This document shows positions 27,304 through 37,047 of a stretch of 64,000 nt of DNA, piece by piece. The notes beneath the pieces were generated by a model. The model was not told the DNA's origin and did not search any database. It was given only the letters and a program-made list of their open reading frames with translations. The stretch's first letter is position 1; the number at the start of each line of letters is the position of its first letter. A program made the translations under genes and the position numbers. Origin of the DNA: an uncultured Opitutales bacterium (GTDB lineage: Bacteria; Verrucomicrobiota; Verrucomicrobiia; Opitutales; Intestinicryptomonadaceae); NCBI GenBank assembly GCA_900545715.1, contig URAJ01000003.1:58649-122648 (forward strand). The letters are read 5' to 3'.

Positions 27304-28779
27304 ATGATGAAATTTGGCATATCTCAGAATGGCAAAAAATTCAGAAGCATTGCAGTAATTGCAATTGCATTTTCTATATTATCAAACTCCGCAACGGCTC
27401 AGGATCTATATTTTAAAGACGTAAATTCGCAATCCGGGAAACTCGATTTAAGCGCAAGCTCAAATTGGTTTACCGACGCATCAAAAACCGAGCAGTTTGT
27501 CGGAAACCTAAGCACAAGCAACAACGGCATAGTCGACTGCGACGGGACATCAGCAACAGCATATATCGGATCCGATCTGACATTGGGAAATCTCGAATGG
27601 AAAATTTCAGGCATCGATACAAGCGCCGACCTATCCTCTATCGCCGAATCCGCAACAATGAATATTTCCGGCAATCTCAATATGAGCCTACTCGTGTCTC
27701 AGGGAAGCGCAGAATTGTTCACCTACATGCGAATGGGAAAGGATTCCGCGATAAACGTCGGAGGAAATGTAGTAATAGACTACACAAAAAACGGGAATTG
27801 GCTGTCATTTAATATGGCCTCCGAAAGCGGCGCATCGTTTACGGTTGGCGGAGACTTTACAATAAATTCGCTAAACAGTGGCTATCTAAATTTTTCCACC
27901 GGCATGACCGACTTCTCAGTGAAGGGCGTAATGCGCATTGACGGCGCGAGATGGTCGCTCACGGGAGAGAGGGAATCGGGCACATATACAAGGACAATCG
28001 GCGGGATAAGCGGAACTGACACCAGGCTTAACATAACAAAAAGCGGGCTTACAGTAAACCTCGTGCTTGCCAATGAGTCAAAGCAGGACGCCCTCGTAAT
28101 GTATGGGCAGAGCTACGGCGGAAACTCTAAGTTCAATATAATAATGGACGCCGCCACCGACAACGGCGCACAGATAATCAGATTCAGTAAAATCACTCCA
28201 ACATACAGCCAGAACCACACCGACATTGGAGACTCCGACATAAACGATATAACGGTTTCAAACGGCAGGCTCGACATCGGAATGTACGGCGAAATGAAGG
28301 GCGGCAAACTGTCGATTTCCGGAGAAAACGCGGTATTTAGCGCAATTTCCAATGATGCGGGCGGATCAGATGTGGGCAATGTTTTATTCGCAGATGGAGA
28401 GTGGAGCAATGGAAAGATTGTCATAGATATCGAAAATGAATCGTCCTACGATAAAATAGCCTTTGACGGGACTCTTTCAAAAACGGGCAAAAATATTTCA
28501 ATGGAATTTATATTTGACGCAAATTCGATGTCCGAACTAATACAGTCCTCCGAGACCGGCAGTTTTATCCTCAGCGACGCTATTACATACGCGGAGGGAA
28601 GCTCCATAGAGGGAACTGTTCTTAACGGAATTTATGATGGGATTAAATGGGAGGCCATGTTCGGGAATACTTCAATGAATGTCTCTTTTGCGAACGTCCC
28701 AGAACCGTCGTTAATATCGGCAATATTCGCTTTGGCGGCAATTCCGCTGCTCTTTGCAAAGCGAAGAAGGCTGTTTTGA
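27304..28779 (+). CDS. PEP-CTERM sorted surface protein, beta-rich
   Basis: 491 residues: signal peptide (about 5-33), a long repeat-like region rich in Ser, Thr, Gly, Asn and Asp with beta-solenoid character (GGNVVIDYTKNGN, VGGDFTINS, LSISGENAVF), and a C-terminal PEP-CTERM signal: VPEPS, a hydrophobic helix, then KRRRLF. Such proteins are recognised by exosortase and linked to the cell surface or released into the extracellular matrix. The body resembles autotransporter-like repeats of Verrucomicrobia. Two ATGs (27304 and 27307) are possible starts. It lies between two polysaccharide-degrading enzymes and may hold substrate or cells together; this is inference. Confidence 0.85.
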   Translation: MMKFGISQNGKKFRSIAVIAIAFSILSNSATAQDLYFKDVNSQSGKLDLSASSNWFTDASKTEQFVGNLSTSNNGIVDCDGTSATAYIGSDLTLGNLEWKISGIDTSADLSSIAESATMNISGNLNMSLLVSQGSAELFTYMRMGKDSAINVGGNVVIDYTKNGNWLSFNMASESGASFTVGGDFTINSLNSGYLNFSTGMTDFSVKGVMRIDGARWSLTGERESGTYTRTIGGISGTDTRLNITKSGLTVNLVLANESKQDALVMYGQSYGGNSKFNIIMDAATDNGAQIIRFSKITPTYSQNHTDIGDSDINDITVSNGRLDIGMYGEMKGGKLSISGENAVFSAISNDAGGSDVGNVLFADGEWSNGKIVIDIENESSYDKIAFDGTLSKTGKNISMEFIFDANSMSELIQSSETGSFILSDAITYAEGSSIEGTVLNGIYDGIKWEAMFGNTSMNVSFANVPEPSLISAIFALAAIPLLFAKRRRLF

Positions 28780-28788
28780 TATTTTTTG

Positions 28789-28821
28789 AAAACTCCGGGC
28801 TACTTCAGCCGGAGTTTTTTT
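28789..28821 (+). terminator. Terminator after PEP-CTERM gene
   Basis: AAAACTCCGG (28789-28798) and CCGGAGTTTT (28809-28818) form a 10-bp stem, followed by more T. Confidence 0.9.
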
Positions 28822-28870
28822 ATTGTCCGTCTATGCCGGTCGGGTGCGCGCAAAATAAAAATATGCATTA

Positions 28871-28898
28871 TTGACAAGCAAAATATAAAAAAGATAAT
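28871..28898 (+). promoter_or_regulatory. Strong promoter directly before the GH10 start codon
   Basis: TTGACA (28871-28876) and GATAAT (28893-28898) are separated by 16 bases. The ATG of the GH10 gene is at 28905, seven bases after the -10 box, which is where transcription would start. The mRNA would then have no leader. Confidence 0.65.
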
Positions 28899-28904
28899 AG
28901 ATTT

Positions 28905-30311
28905 ATGAAAAAGTTTTCCATTTTGTTCTCCATTATTCTAAGTGTTAACGCATTTTGCGACGAAAGTAAAATTCCCCAAAAAATGCGCGATCTTTGGGAA
29001 AATCCAATTACAGACGCGCGCATTGAAAACGGCATTCGCGCAAACCGCATGGGCGAGTTCTATCTGGACTTTGATAAGCCCGTCGAAAACCTGAACATAA
29101 AACTTTCAAGGCACGAATTTCTTTTCGGCGTGTACGCATCGCGCTCAGTATCAGAAGGCCAGCCTGTAAAATATACGGACGAACAAATAAGCAAATACGC
29201 CGATCTTTACACGCGCATATTTAACTACGGAACTGTTGCAGTCGTATGGCGCAGGGTCGAACCGCAGGAAGGCAAGTACCGCTGGGATTACTCAAACGAC
29301 AAAAATTTAGACCTTTCCTATACGAGCAACCCGACTGTAATGCAGTCCGACACCGCCCTCGCCTTCTGCGAAAAAAATTCGATAATCCCCAAAGGCCACA
29401 CTTTTTCTTGGCCGATAAGCGTAACCCACTTCATGCCGGCGTGGGCTCTCGACCTTAAAAATCCCGACCTTATAGAAGCCGCCACTAACCGCAATATACG
29501 CAACATAGCCGACCGCTACCGCGACAGGATTAAAATATGGGACGTAGTAAACGAAGCCGCGGATTACAGGGATAAAGGCTCAATCCTATACGACGACTAT
29601 GTTTACAAGGCCTTTAAAGAAGCCGAACGCTGCCTCCCTTCGGACGACAAATTCCTGATAAACGAAACTACCTCCGCATGGTATCAATATATAAAAGACG
29701 AGCAAACCGGCCGCTTTTTCCTCCTCGTAAAAAATCTTATAGACCGCGGCGCAAAAGTCGACGGAATCGGACTGCAATTCCACTTCTTCTCCGACAAGGC
29801 ATTTGGTGACGTTTTGGACGGCAAAACTTTCACTCCGCGCGATATGACAAAGGCGCTCGACGGCTACGCAAAACTTGGCAGGCCGCTGCACATCACGGAG
29901 ATCACAATCCCCACAAGCCGCGGCGAGGAAGCGCAGGCATATTTTGCTAAGCAAGCGTACAGGCTGTTTTTCAGCCATCCGTCGGTTGAAGCCATCACAT
30001 GGTGGAATATGCGCGACGGCCAGGCGGCCTCTAACGAGGCCCACCTTAACGGCGGGCTAATACGCGACGACCTCACTCCGAAAGCCTCGTACCGCGCCCT
30101 CGAACAGTTGATAGCAAAAGACTGGCAGACAAATGTCACTTTTGACAAACCCGTAAAAAATGCGCATTTCGAAGGTTTTTATGGAATGTACGACGTCTCG
30201 TACAAATACAAAGGCAAAGAATATAAACAAAAAGTCTGGTTCGGCAAAAAATCCGACAAATCACAGTCTATAACCGCCGTTCCGACCGATTGGCGCAACC
30301 GCTTTAGATAA
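28905..30311 (+). CDS. Secreted GH10 family endo-xylanase-like glycosidase
   Basis: 468 residues with a signal peptide (about 1-18, NAFC). A short N-terminal beta region (about 40-75) comes before the GH10 barrel. The acid/base glutamate is E217 in WDVVNEA and the nucleophile is E332 in HITEITI; KGHTFSWP and GIGLQFHFF are further family marks, and TWWNMRDG closes the barrel. GH10 enzymes cut internal beta-1,4-xylosidic bonds. The N- and C-terminal extras (FEGFYGMYDVSYKYKGK) resemble those in Verrucomicrobial and Planctomycete 'endo-1,4-beta-xylanase' relatives, where activity is little tested. It has its own promoter and a strong terminator. Confidence 0.88.
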   Translation: MKKFSILFSIILSVNAFCDESKIPQKMRDLWENPITDARIENGIRANRMGEFYLDFDKPVENLNIKLSRHEFLFGVYASRSVSEGQPVKYTDEQISKYADLYTRIFNYGTVAVVWRRVEPQEGKYRWDYSNDKNLDLSYTSNPTVMQSDTALAFCEKNSIIPKGHTFSWPISVTHFMPAWALDLKNPDLIEAATNRNIRNIADRYRDRIKIWDVVNEAADYRDKGSILYDDYVYKAFKEAERCLPSDDKFLINETTSAWYQYIKDEQTGRFFLLVKNLIDRGAKVDGIGLQFHFFSDKAFGDVLDGKTFTPRDMTKALDGYAKLGRPLHITEITIPTSRGEEAQAYFAKQAYRLFFSHPSVEAITWWNMRDGQAASNEAHLNGGLIRDDLTPKASYRALEQLIAKDWQTNVTFDKPVKNAHFEGFYGMYDVSYKYKGKEYKQKVWFGKKSDKSQSITAVPTDWRNRFR

Positions 30312-30401
30312 TATTCAATAGATTTTGAAAGCGCAAGCGTACGCACGCAAAGCATAGGTTTGCGCAACTGATTTTAACAATATTCAGCACTCAACGCACT
30401 T

Positions 30402-30433
30402 GGCGGGCAAAATATTTTGCCCGCCTTTTTTTT
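30402..30433 (+). terminator. GH10 terminator
   Basis: Perfect 12-base arms (30402-30413 and 30414-30425, GGCGGGC...GCCCGCC) with an AT centre, then eight T residues. Confidence 0.92.
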
Positions 30434-30584
30434 ACCCATGCGGCGTTTTTTCTATCTTATAATCTTATCTAAAAAATCCATTTTTGGAGTGCACGCAGGG
30501 AATGAATTTGCCGTTTTCGCCGATAATGTCGAACACCTTGGGCGAAACGCGCGCCAAACATAAAAAACATAAAAATTGCATTGC

Positions 30585-30618
30585 GTAAAAAAATGGGGGC
30601 TGCAAAACGCCCCCAAAA
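30585..30618 (-). terminator. ftsK terminator
   Basis: On the minus strand GGGGGC and GCCCCC (30614-30609 and 30600-30595) form a stem with an 8-base loop, followed by a T-rich tail. The stretch 30434-30584 between the two facing terminators shows no gene. Confidence 0.82.
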
Positions 30619-30656
30619 TTTTTCATAAAAAGCGTAAAAATAAACGATGAAATAAA

Positions 30657-33467
30657 TCAGATATAGATCTCTCGCTGTGTGCCTGGGCCGTTGTCCGGGC
30701 CTATCATTCCGCGGTCTTCCATTTCGTCGATAATCCTCGCGGCGCGGCCGTACCCTATCCCGAGCTTGCGCTGCAATAGAGATGTGCTCGCCTTTTTATT
30801 TGCCTTAACAACCGCGACCGCCTTTGAGAACATAGCATCTCCGGAATCGTCGCCCCCTCCGGAATCCTCCTCCTCTTCGCCTGCGCTGTCTATCTCCTGC
30901 TGGACTTCTTCGGCGTACTCGGGCTCACCGTTTACTTTCAGCGCATCGACAACCCTCGCTATTTCCTCGTCCGACATAAACGCGCCCTGCGCCCTGACCA
31001 TATCCGCCGAGCCGTTGTTTATGTAGAGCATGTCTCCATACCCTATCAGCGTTTCAGCCCCCTTGTGGTCGAGAATCGTCCGGCTGTCTATTTGCGAAGT
31101 CACCTTAAAGGCAATTCGCGTGGGAAGGTTGTTTTTTATAAGGCCGGTTATGACGTCGCGCGAAGGCCTCTGGGTTGCCACAATCAGATGTATGCCCGCA
31201 GCTCGCGCGAGCTGCGTAAGCCGCGCTATCGAGCCTTCTACCTCCTTGCCCGCAACCATCATTAGATCTGCAAGCTCGTCGATTATGCATACGATGTACG
31301 GCAATTTTTTCTTGGGAATTTCCACGTCTGAATCTCCGCCGTTCGCGGCTATTTCCTCCTCGGAATCCACAAGAGCCGTGCGCTCCTCGGGTGTCATTGC
31401 GGCGTCGGACGCCTCCGCGATTTGCTCAGACTGCGCGTCTTTTAAAACCTTCGCGTTGAACCCCGCTATGTTGCGCACTCCGGATTCCTTGAAAATTCTG
31501 TATCTGCGCATCATCTCCGAAGTCAGCCATTTGAGCGCCGCCGGCACTTTCTTAGGATCGGTAACGACGGGAATTAGCATGTGCGGCAGCGAATTGTATA
31601 TCTGCATTTCTACAACCTTCGGGTCAACCATTATGAACCTGAGGTCGTCGGGCGTCATTTTGTACAGAAGTGAAAGTATTATGGAGTTTATGCATACGCT
31701 CTTGCCGCTGCCCGTGGAGCCCGCTATCAGCGCGTGCGGCATTTTTGCGAGGTCGAGCACAATGGGAACTCCCGTTATATCCTTGCCGAGCGCGACAGGT
31801 ATCTCGGCGCGGCTCTCGTTCCATTCGCGCGATTCAATGATGTCCCTTACGCGCACGATGCTCCGTACTTTGTTTGGAATTTCTATGCCCACAGTGCCGT
31901 GGCCTGGTATCGGCGCAATTATTCTGACCTTTTCGGCGCGGATACCCAGTGCGATGTCGTCTTCAAGGCTCGCAATTCTGTTTAGCCGAACCCCCGTGTC
32001 GGGGCGCACTTCGTAGCGCGTTATAACCGGCCCGGACGACGCCTTTACGGGGTTTACGGCAATGCCAAAATCCGCAATTTTGGCCACTATTTCGGCCATC
32101 CGCTCCTCGTAATTTTCGCGCTCTACATTCTGTTCTTCCTTAGGCTTATCGAGCAAATCCACCGACGGGAATACGTATCCGTCGCGAGTTTTTGTGGGAA
32201 GCTTTGCAACATATTTTTCAGCCTTGAACTCCTCTACTTTCAACGACTCGTGCTTCGACGTTTTTTTAGGCTCAAGCGGCTTTACTTTGCTCAGGTCGAT
32301 ATCGCCACTGCGCGGCTCGTCTGCGGCAACGGGCTCTTCAGGTTCGGGCGATTGGGTTTCAGAAGGTTCTTCAAACGAGGGCTCCTCCGCAACGTTGCCG
32401 GAATCCTGCTGGCGGCTCGGTATAAAATCCATATCCTCTTCGTCGGAGTCGAAGCGCGATGTAAAATCGCTGATTGGAAAGCTTACCGCCTTTTTGCCGC
32501 CTTGGATTTTAGATGTATCGGATTTCTCCGTTTCCAAGCCCGTCCCCTCCAAAACCGCGTCGGCTACGCCTGCGGCCGCGGCGGCTTCTGCCCTTGTAGC
32601 TTTCGGAATGTCAGGGCGCGAAAATGCGTTTTTAACCGTCTGAGGGGGAGCTGCAATCTCCTCGGGCTCAACCCTCTGTGCGGGAGCAGGCGCGCGCGAA
32701 ACTTCCGCAGCGCTTCTGCGCGCAGCCATACTTTGCGATAAAATCTTTTCCTCGGATTCGCCCGAAGACTCTTTCCGGCGCCAAAATAGAACGGACGGCA
32801 GAAACGCTGCCGCCTTGAAAATTATCTTTGCCACGCGAAAGAAAACCGACGGCGATTTTTTGGCCGCCCCCGCGAGCTCCTTTGCCGCCTCGACAGGGCT
32901 GTCCACAAACACAACTATTACGCAAAATAAAAATAGAATTCCAACGAGCGCAAAGCTCCCGAATATGTCGAGAAAGGGCTTCAACGCATTGTCGAAAACT
33001 ACCGTCCCGAATTTTCCGCCCCACCCCAAGGGCCAAAAGGCGCTCTGTTCACCGGAAGTTTCAACCCCGCCCTGAAGTATCGCGCACAATATGGAAAATA
33101 GCAGTATTCCGCCTACCGCGCAGACAAATTCAAGCTTTGAAATTCCCTTCGCCCTTCTCTGCCATAATAAGACCCCAAGCCAGAAAATGTACACCGGTAT
33201 TGTGTACGCCGCCGCCCCGAGGGATATTATTGCAAGCAGCGTGAATGTCGCCCCGAATGCCCCGCAAAGATTTTCGCCGTATATTTCAGTTGTGGGCAAA
33301 AACGACTCCAAGTAGGCTCTAAAAAAAATGTTTTGGCTCGGCGCGTATGAAAACGCCGATACCATAAGTATAAACGCAACAAAAATAAATACGCTGCCTA
33401 TTATTGGGCGGCGGCGTCCCACCATCTCACCCAATTTTTCTCCGCGTTTTTTAGGTTCTTTTGCCAT
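30657..33467 (-). CDS. ftsK: DNA translocase FtsK/SpoIIIE
   Basis: 936 residues. Four to five membrane helices in the first 180 residues anchor it at the septum. A low-complexity acidic/proline linker (about 230-400) follows. The motor domain contains Walker A GSTGSGKS (about residue 585) and the second ATPase region VDPKVVEM and IDELADLMM. The C-terminal gamma winged helix (SLLQRKLGIGYGRAARIIDEME) binds polar chromosome sequences. An acidic insert (EEEEDSGGGDDSGD) separates motor and gamma. It moves chromosome ends through the closing septum and helps dimer resolution. The gene lies 104 bases downstream of recN on the same strand. Confidence 0.95.
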   Translation of the reverse strand: MAKEPKKRGEKLGEMVGRRRPIIGSVFIFVAFILMVSAFSYAPSQNIFFRAYLESFLPTTEIYGENLCGAFGATFTLLAIISLGAAAYTIPVYIFWLGVLLWQRRAKGISKLEFVCAVGGILLFSILCAILQGGVETSGEQSAFWPLGWGGKFGTVVFDNALKPFLDIFGSFALVGILFLFCVIVVFVDSPVEAAKELAGAAKKSPSVFFRVAKIIFKAAAFLPSVLFWRRKESSGESEEKILSQSMAARRSAAEVSRAPAPAQRVEPEEIAAPPQTVKNAFSRPDIPKATRAEAAAAAGVADAVLEGTGLETEKSDTSKIQGGKKAVSFPISDFTSRFDSDEEDMDFIPSRQQDSGNVAEEPSFEEPSETQSPEPEEPVAADEPRSGDIDLSKVKPLEPKKTSKHESLKVEEFKAEKYVAKLPTKTRDGYVFPSVDLLDKPKEEQNVERENYEERMAEIVAKIADFGIAVNPVKASSGPVITRYEVRPDTGVRLNRIASLEDDIALGIRAEKVRIIAPIPGHGTVGIEIPNKVRSIVRVRDIIESREWNESRAEIPVALGKDITGVPIVLDLAKMPHALIAGSTGSGKSVCINSIILSLLYKMTPDDLRFIMVDPKVVEMQIYNSLPHMLIPVVTDPKKVPAALKWLTSEMMRRYRIFKESGVRNIAGFNAKVLKDAQSEQIAEASDAAMTPEERTALVDSEEEIAANGGDSDVEIPKKKLPYIVCIIDELADLMMVAGKEVEGSIARLTQLARAAGIHLIVATQRPSRDVITGLIKNNLPTRIAFKVTSQIDSRTILDHKGAETLIGYGDMLYINNGSADMVRAQGAFMSDEEIARVVDALKVNGEPEYAEEVQQEIDSAGEEEEDSGGGDDSGDAMFSKAVAVVKANKKASTSLLQRKLGIGYGRAARIIDEMEDRGMIGPDNGPGTQREIYI

Positions 33468-33571
33468 TTCTTATAAAATTTTTCTCCGTATGTTTTGGCG
33501 CCCGCGCAATGTAGCAAATGAAATGCGGGCGCCGATTGTTAATGTTAAAATTTTCCCGATGGGGGTAAATG

Positions 33572-35239
33572 TCAAAATTTTTTGTCGAGCAGTTTTTGCG
33601 CGTGAGCCACCGCTGACTCCGAGTTTCTGTCGCCGAGCATTCTTGCGAGCTCGCTTACCCTGCGCTTCTTATCGCCGTCGATTCTCGCAATGGAAACGCT
33701 CGTGGAAGTTTTTGTCTGAAATTTCTCAACGAGAAAATGCCCGTTTGCACACGCCGCAACTTGAGGCAGGTGCGTCACGCAAAAAACCTGGTGACCTTTC
33801 GACAATTCCGCAAGCCTCTTTCCGACCTCCGCGCCTATTTCCCCGCCGACATTGGCGTCCACTTCGTCGAACACCAGAAGCGGAGTTGCGTCGGCGTCGG
33901 CAAGCGTCGTTTTTAGCGCAAGCATCACCCGCGCGAGCTCTCCGCTCGAAGCTATTTTTGCAAGCGGCAAAAGCGGCTGCCCGGGGTTTGCCATAAACAT
34001 AAATTCGCATGAGCTTCCGCAATCGGGCGAGGGCTCTGACTCGGCGGATATAGATATGTCGAATCTAGCGTTTTTAAAGCCGAGCCCCAGAAGTGTCTTG
34101 GACGCGCGCTCGGCAAGTTTCTTTGCGGCTTTTTCGCGTGCTTTCAATATTTTTTCCGCGATTGGCACGAGAGACTCGAGAAGTTCGTCGGCGCGCCTGC
34201 GCAATTTTTCCATAGTTGCCCTGACGTCGGACTGGTTTTCGATTTTTGCCGCCATTTCGCGCCGGGCAGACAGCACGGACTCGACCGAGTTGCCGAATTT
34301 TCTACAAAGGCCAAGCCAGTCGGTCATCTTTCGGCGGACAGTCTCAATCTGAGCCTCATCCATATTCGAGGACCGCGCGAGATTCCCGTATTCGGAGGAA
34401 ATGTCCGCAAGCTCTAATCCCACCCCCCTTAGACGCTCCGACAGCGACTCCGCCGCCGCCGAAAAGCGCGATATTTCCGACGCAAATTTTGACGCCGCCG
34501 CAAGTTTTTCGAGTATTCCGCCGTCGCCGTCTATCGCCTCCGCAACTGCCGAGGATTTTTCTACTATGTCGCTCGCGGCCTCCGCGAGCTTCGATTTTTC
34601 CTCAAGCTCCGCAATGCTTTCCTCGGTTGGGTTCACTGCGTCTATCGCAGCTATGCGCGAGCGCAAAAATTCGATTTCGTCCTCCCCGAGGCTCTTTGTT
34701 TGCGAGAGCGACTCTATATTTGAAAGCATCTGCCTGCGCTCAGAATAAATGCGCATGTATTCTTCGAGAAGCTGCGAGTCTCCCGCAAAAGTGTCGAGCA
34801 TTTCGAGTTGGTTTTTGCGCGAAAACAATTTCTGCGGCTCCCCCGGCCCGTGGAAGTCTATCCAATACCCTCCGAGCTTTGAAAGGAACGAGAGCGGCGC
34901 GGGAGACGAGTTCACAAAAGCCCTCGACGGCTTCGAGATTCCGACTACCCGCGATATCAGAAGTGTTCCGTCCTCGCACGGCGGCAACCCTGACGATTCC
35001 AACAGTCTGTCGATTTTAGAGGTGTCTTTAAAACGCAAGACCGCTTCTACCCTGCAAGTGTCGGAATGGCCGCCCACGGCCTCCTTTCCGCACCTTGCGC
35101 CCGAAAGCATAGCGAGCGCCCCAAGCAGCACGCTCTTTCCCGCGCCAGTCTCGCCGGTGACTGCCGTAAAGCCCTCGGTAAAGTCAATTTCGGCGCGCTC
35201 CAGTAGCGCGAGATTTTCTATCCTCAAATACTCGATCAT
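33572..35239 (-). CDS. recN: DNA repair protein RecN
   Basis: 555-residue SMC-like ATPase for double-strand break repair. Walker A is GETGAGKS at residues 29-36, right after LRIENLALLERAEIDF, the typical RecN start. The middle consists of alanine/glutamate-rich coiled coil. The C-terminal half has the signature (SSGELARVMLALK) and Walker B (PLLVFDEVDANVGGE), and HLPQVAACANGHFLVEK is typical of the family. Full length. Co-directional with ftsK; no LexA box was recognised in the 328-base upstream region. Confidence 0.95.
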   Translation of the reverse strand: MIEYLRIENLALLERAEIDFTEGFTAVTGETGAGKSVLLGALAMLSGARCGKEAVGGHSDTCRVEAVLRFKDTSKIDRLLESSGLPPCEDGTLLISRVVGISKPSRAFVNSSPAPLSFLSKLGGYWIDFHGPGEPQKLFSRKNQLEMLDTFAGDSQLLEEYMRIYSERRQMLSNIESLSQTKSLGEDEIEFLRSRIAAIDAVNPTEESIAELEEKSKLAEAASDIVEKSSAVAEAIDGDGGILEKLAAASKFASEISRFSAAAESLSERLRGVGLELADISSEYGNLARSSNMDEAQIETVRRKMTDWLGLCRKFGNSVESVLSARREMAAKIENQSDVRATMEKLRRRADELLESLVPIAEKILKAREKAAKKLAERASKTLLGLGFKNARFDISISAESEPSPDCGSSCEFMFMANPGQPLLPLAKIASSGELARVMLALKTTLADADATPLLVFDEVDANVGGEIGAEVGKRLAELSKGHQVFCVTHLPQVAACANGHFLVEKFQTKTSTSVSIARIDGDKKRRVSELARMLGDRNSESAVAHAQKLLDKKF

Positions 35240-35567
35240 TCTCGGTTATTTTTGCCATATCCGGGCGAATTTTCCAAGCCGGTTTTTCACGTTTTTAGTA
35301 TATTTTAGCAAAACTTTTATTTTGCCGCCTCAAAGAAGGCACTTTTGAGGAAAAATTTTTGCCCCAAAATAAAAGCTTTTTAAAAAAAAGCTCGCGGCGG
35401 AAATTTTTATTGCGGGAGAAATCCTATGCGGACGGCATTGCAAAACCGCGATACATTTGCACAAGCACCAAAGACTCAAAAACTTTTTTGAATCTACCCC
35501 AGCGTGTAAAAGTTTTAACATTCCTATTGCCTTTTTATCGCAAAAGTATTTTTCTCTAATTTGAGAG
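35240..35567. other. Divergent promoter region between recN and the lacI-type gene
   Basis: 328 bases with no gene. It must hold both promoters, but I see no consensus pair. A short inverted motif (CTCT at 35554-35557 and AGAG at 35564-35567) lies just before the ATG of the regulator and could be a weak autoregulatory site. Confidence 0.4.
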
Positions 35568-36662
35568 ATGAGACAAAAAAGCCTTTCCAATTCTCGCGAC
35601 CGCGTAAGCATGAAAGATATCGCCAACGCCCTTGGGATATCAAAAGTATGCGTTAGCCTCGCCCTAAGGGGCGCAAAAAACATATCGGAAGAGACAAAAA
35701 AGCGCGTTTTTGAAACTGCCTATAAAATGGGGTATAAAAAAGACGCGCTTCTTTCCAATGTGATGGCCAACATACGCTCGCGCAAAAAAAAGGACGATTT
35801 CTGCGGGACAATCGCGCTTATCAACGCAAATAAAGATAAAGACGCCACAATAAAATACCCAATTTTTGAAAAATATATAAGCGGCATAAGGGCGGAATCA
35901 AAAGAGATAGGATACTCACTCTACGAGGTTTGGCTGCACGACAAAACATTAACCCCGCACAAACTAAGCGGCATAATGAAGGCGCGCGGCATTCGCGGCG
36001 GAATTATCCTCGGGCACGTATCGGCGGACAGCCTCCCGATTGGCTTTTCGGAAATATGGAGGAATTTTAAATTTGTCTCCGCCGGCATAAAGACAAACAA
36101 CCCTATGGTTGACTTTGTTTCCGCCGACAAATTCCTGATAGCCCGCCGCGCGGCGGAAAAAGCCATCGAAAAGGGCTGCAAACGGCTTGGGCTAGTCCTC
36201 GAAAAGTCGGTGGACGACATTGTTGACGGGCGTTTTAGCGGAGGGTTTTTAAGGGCCCAGCTCGCCCTGCCAGAGAAAGAAAGGATACCTCCGTTTCTCG
36301 AAGTTGCCGAAGCTAAGGAAAACCCAAAAATCTTTTACGCATGGATGAAAAAATACAAGCCCGATTCGATTCTTTCGATTTCAAACCAGACGCGCGAATG
36401 GCTTGAAAGCGACAGCGTGACTCTTCCGGAAGACATAGGTATTATCTGCATTGACACTCCAAATTACGGGCATGAATGGGTAGGTTTAGACCAAAACTAC
36501 GAACTCGTAGGCAAAATGGCGGTAAGGCGGCTGTCAGACTTGCTCAACCGTTCGGCTTTGTCGGGGAGTTTCGGGGTCACAACGGCTACCGTCATCGCGC
36601 CTAAGTGGACAGACGTAATATCCATACGCCATAAGACTTACAGCAACAAGCCTTCGCATTGA
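35568..36662 (+). CDS. LacI family transcriptional regulator
   Basis: 364 residues. The LacI-type helix-turn-helix with hinge is at about residues 15-65 (SMKDIANALGISKVCVSLALRG and then ISEETKKRVFETAYKMGY). A periplasmic-binding-protein-like sensor domain follows (GIRGGIILGHVSADSLPIGF, and at the end NRSALSGSFGVTTATVIAPKW). An internal ATG at 35613 is an alternative start. LacI regulators normally sense sugars. No target gene is adjacent: the regulator is followed by 385 bases without genes, so it may act on the glycosidase genes elsewhere in the region; that link is inference. Confidence 0.9.
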   Translation: MRQKSLSNSRDRVSMKDIANALGISKVCVSLALRGAKNISEETKKRVFETAYKMGYKKDALLSNVMANIRSRKKKDDFCGTIALINANKDKDATIKYPIFEKYISGIRAESKEIGYSLYEVWLHDKTLTPHKLSGIMKARGIRGGIILGHVSADSLPIGFSEIWRNFKFVSAGIKTNNPMVDFVSADKFLIARRAAEKAIEKGCKRLGLVLEKSVDDIVDGRFSGGFLRAQLALPEKERIPPFLEVAEAKENPKIFYAWMKKYKPDSILSISNQTREWLESDSVTLPEDIGIICIDTPNYGHEWVGLDQNYELVGKMAVRRLSDLLNRSALSGSFGVTTATVIAPKWTDVISIRHKTYSNKPSH

Positions 36663-37047
36663 TTTTTATATAAGCCACTGCGCTTTACATCATATTTAAA
36701 TTTGAATCCCACGCTTCGCTTTTGTTGGCAGAAGCAATCCATGCTTTAAAACACGCAAAAATTCATAAAATTTTTACAGGCTTTGTAGTATTTTATGCGA
36801 AGAAAATTTTCCTGAATAAAAAATTGCAAATAAGGCGCAAAGACTTGCCAAAATATTTTTACTCGCACGGCAAACACAATAAAACCGCAAGCACAATAGA
36901 AAATCTATCCTCTCTTGCGGTTTGGGAATAATCCGTAAATAGCGCAGACAATCTGCGGCAAACAGAATTTAAAAACCGTCGGCGCTACGAATATGCCGGC
37001 ATTTGGGGCGGCGGCCTGCGCCGCCCCGCCGGTTTTACAAAATCCCG
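36663..37047. other. Intergenic region with two large stem-loops
   Basis: No gene is seen. It holds the candidate rng terminator at 36882-36923 and a very GC-rich stem-loop: GGGGCGGCG (37005-37013) pairs with CGCCGCCCC (37019-37027), extended by CCGGC/GCCGG (36996-37000, 37028-37032). The latter has no good T run on the minus strand but would be very stable in the rng 3' RNA. Confidence 0.5.
36882..36923 (-). terminator. Candidate terminator of the lptB/hprK/metH/rodA/rng run
   Basis: AAACCGCAAG and CTTGCGGTTT (36882-36891, 36914-36923) pair over 10 bases; a small ATAGA/TCTAT hairpin sits in the loop. On the minus strand the tail is TATTGTGTTT, only partly T-rich. Confidence 0.45.

Noticed and set aside
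31030..32016. 328-codon plus-strand frame opposite ftsK
   Set aside because: Antisense shadow of the FtsK motor domain.
37005..37027. Very strong GC stem-loop as rng terminator
   Set aside because: No T run follows on the minus strand; kept only as a structure in the intergenic entry.
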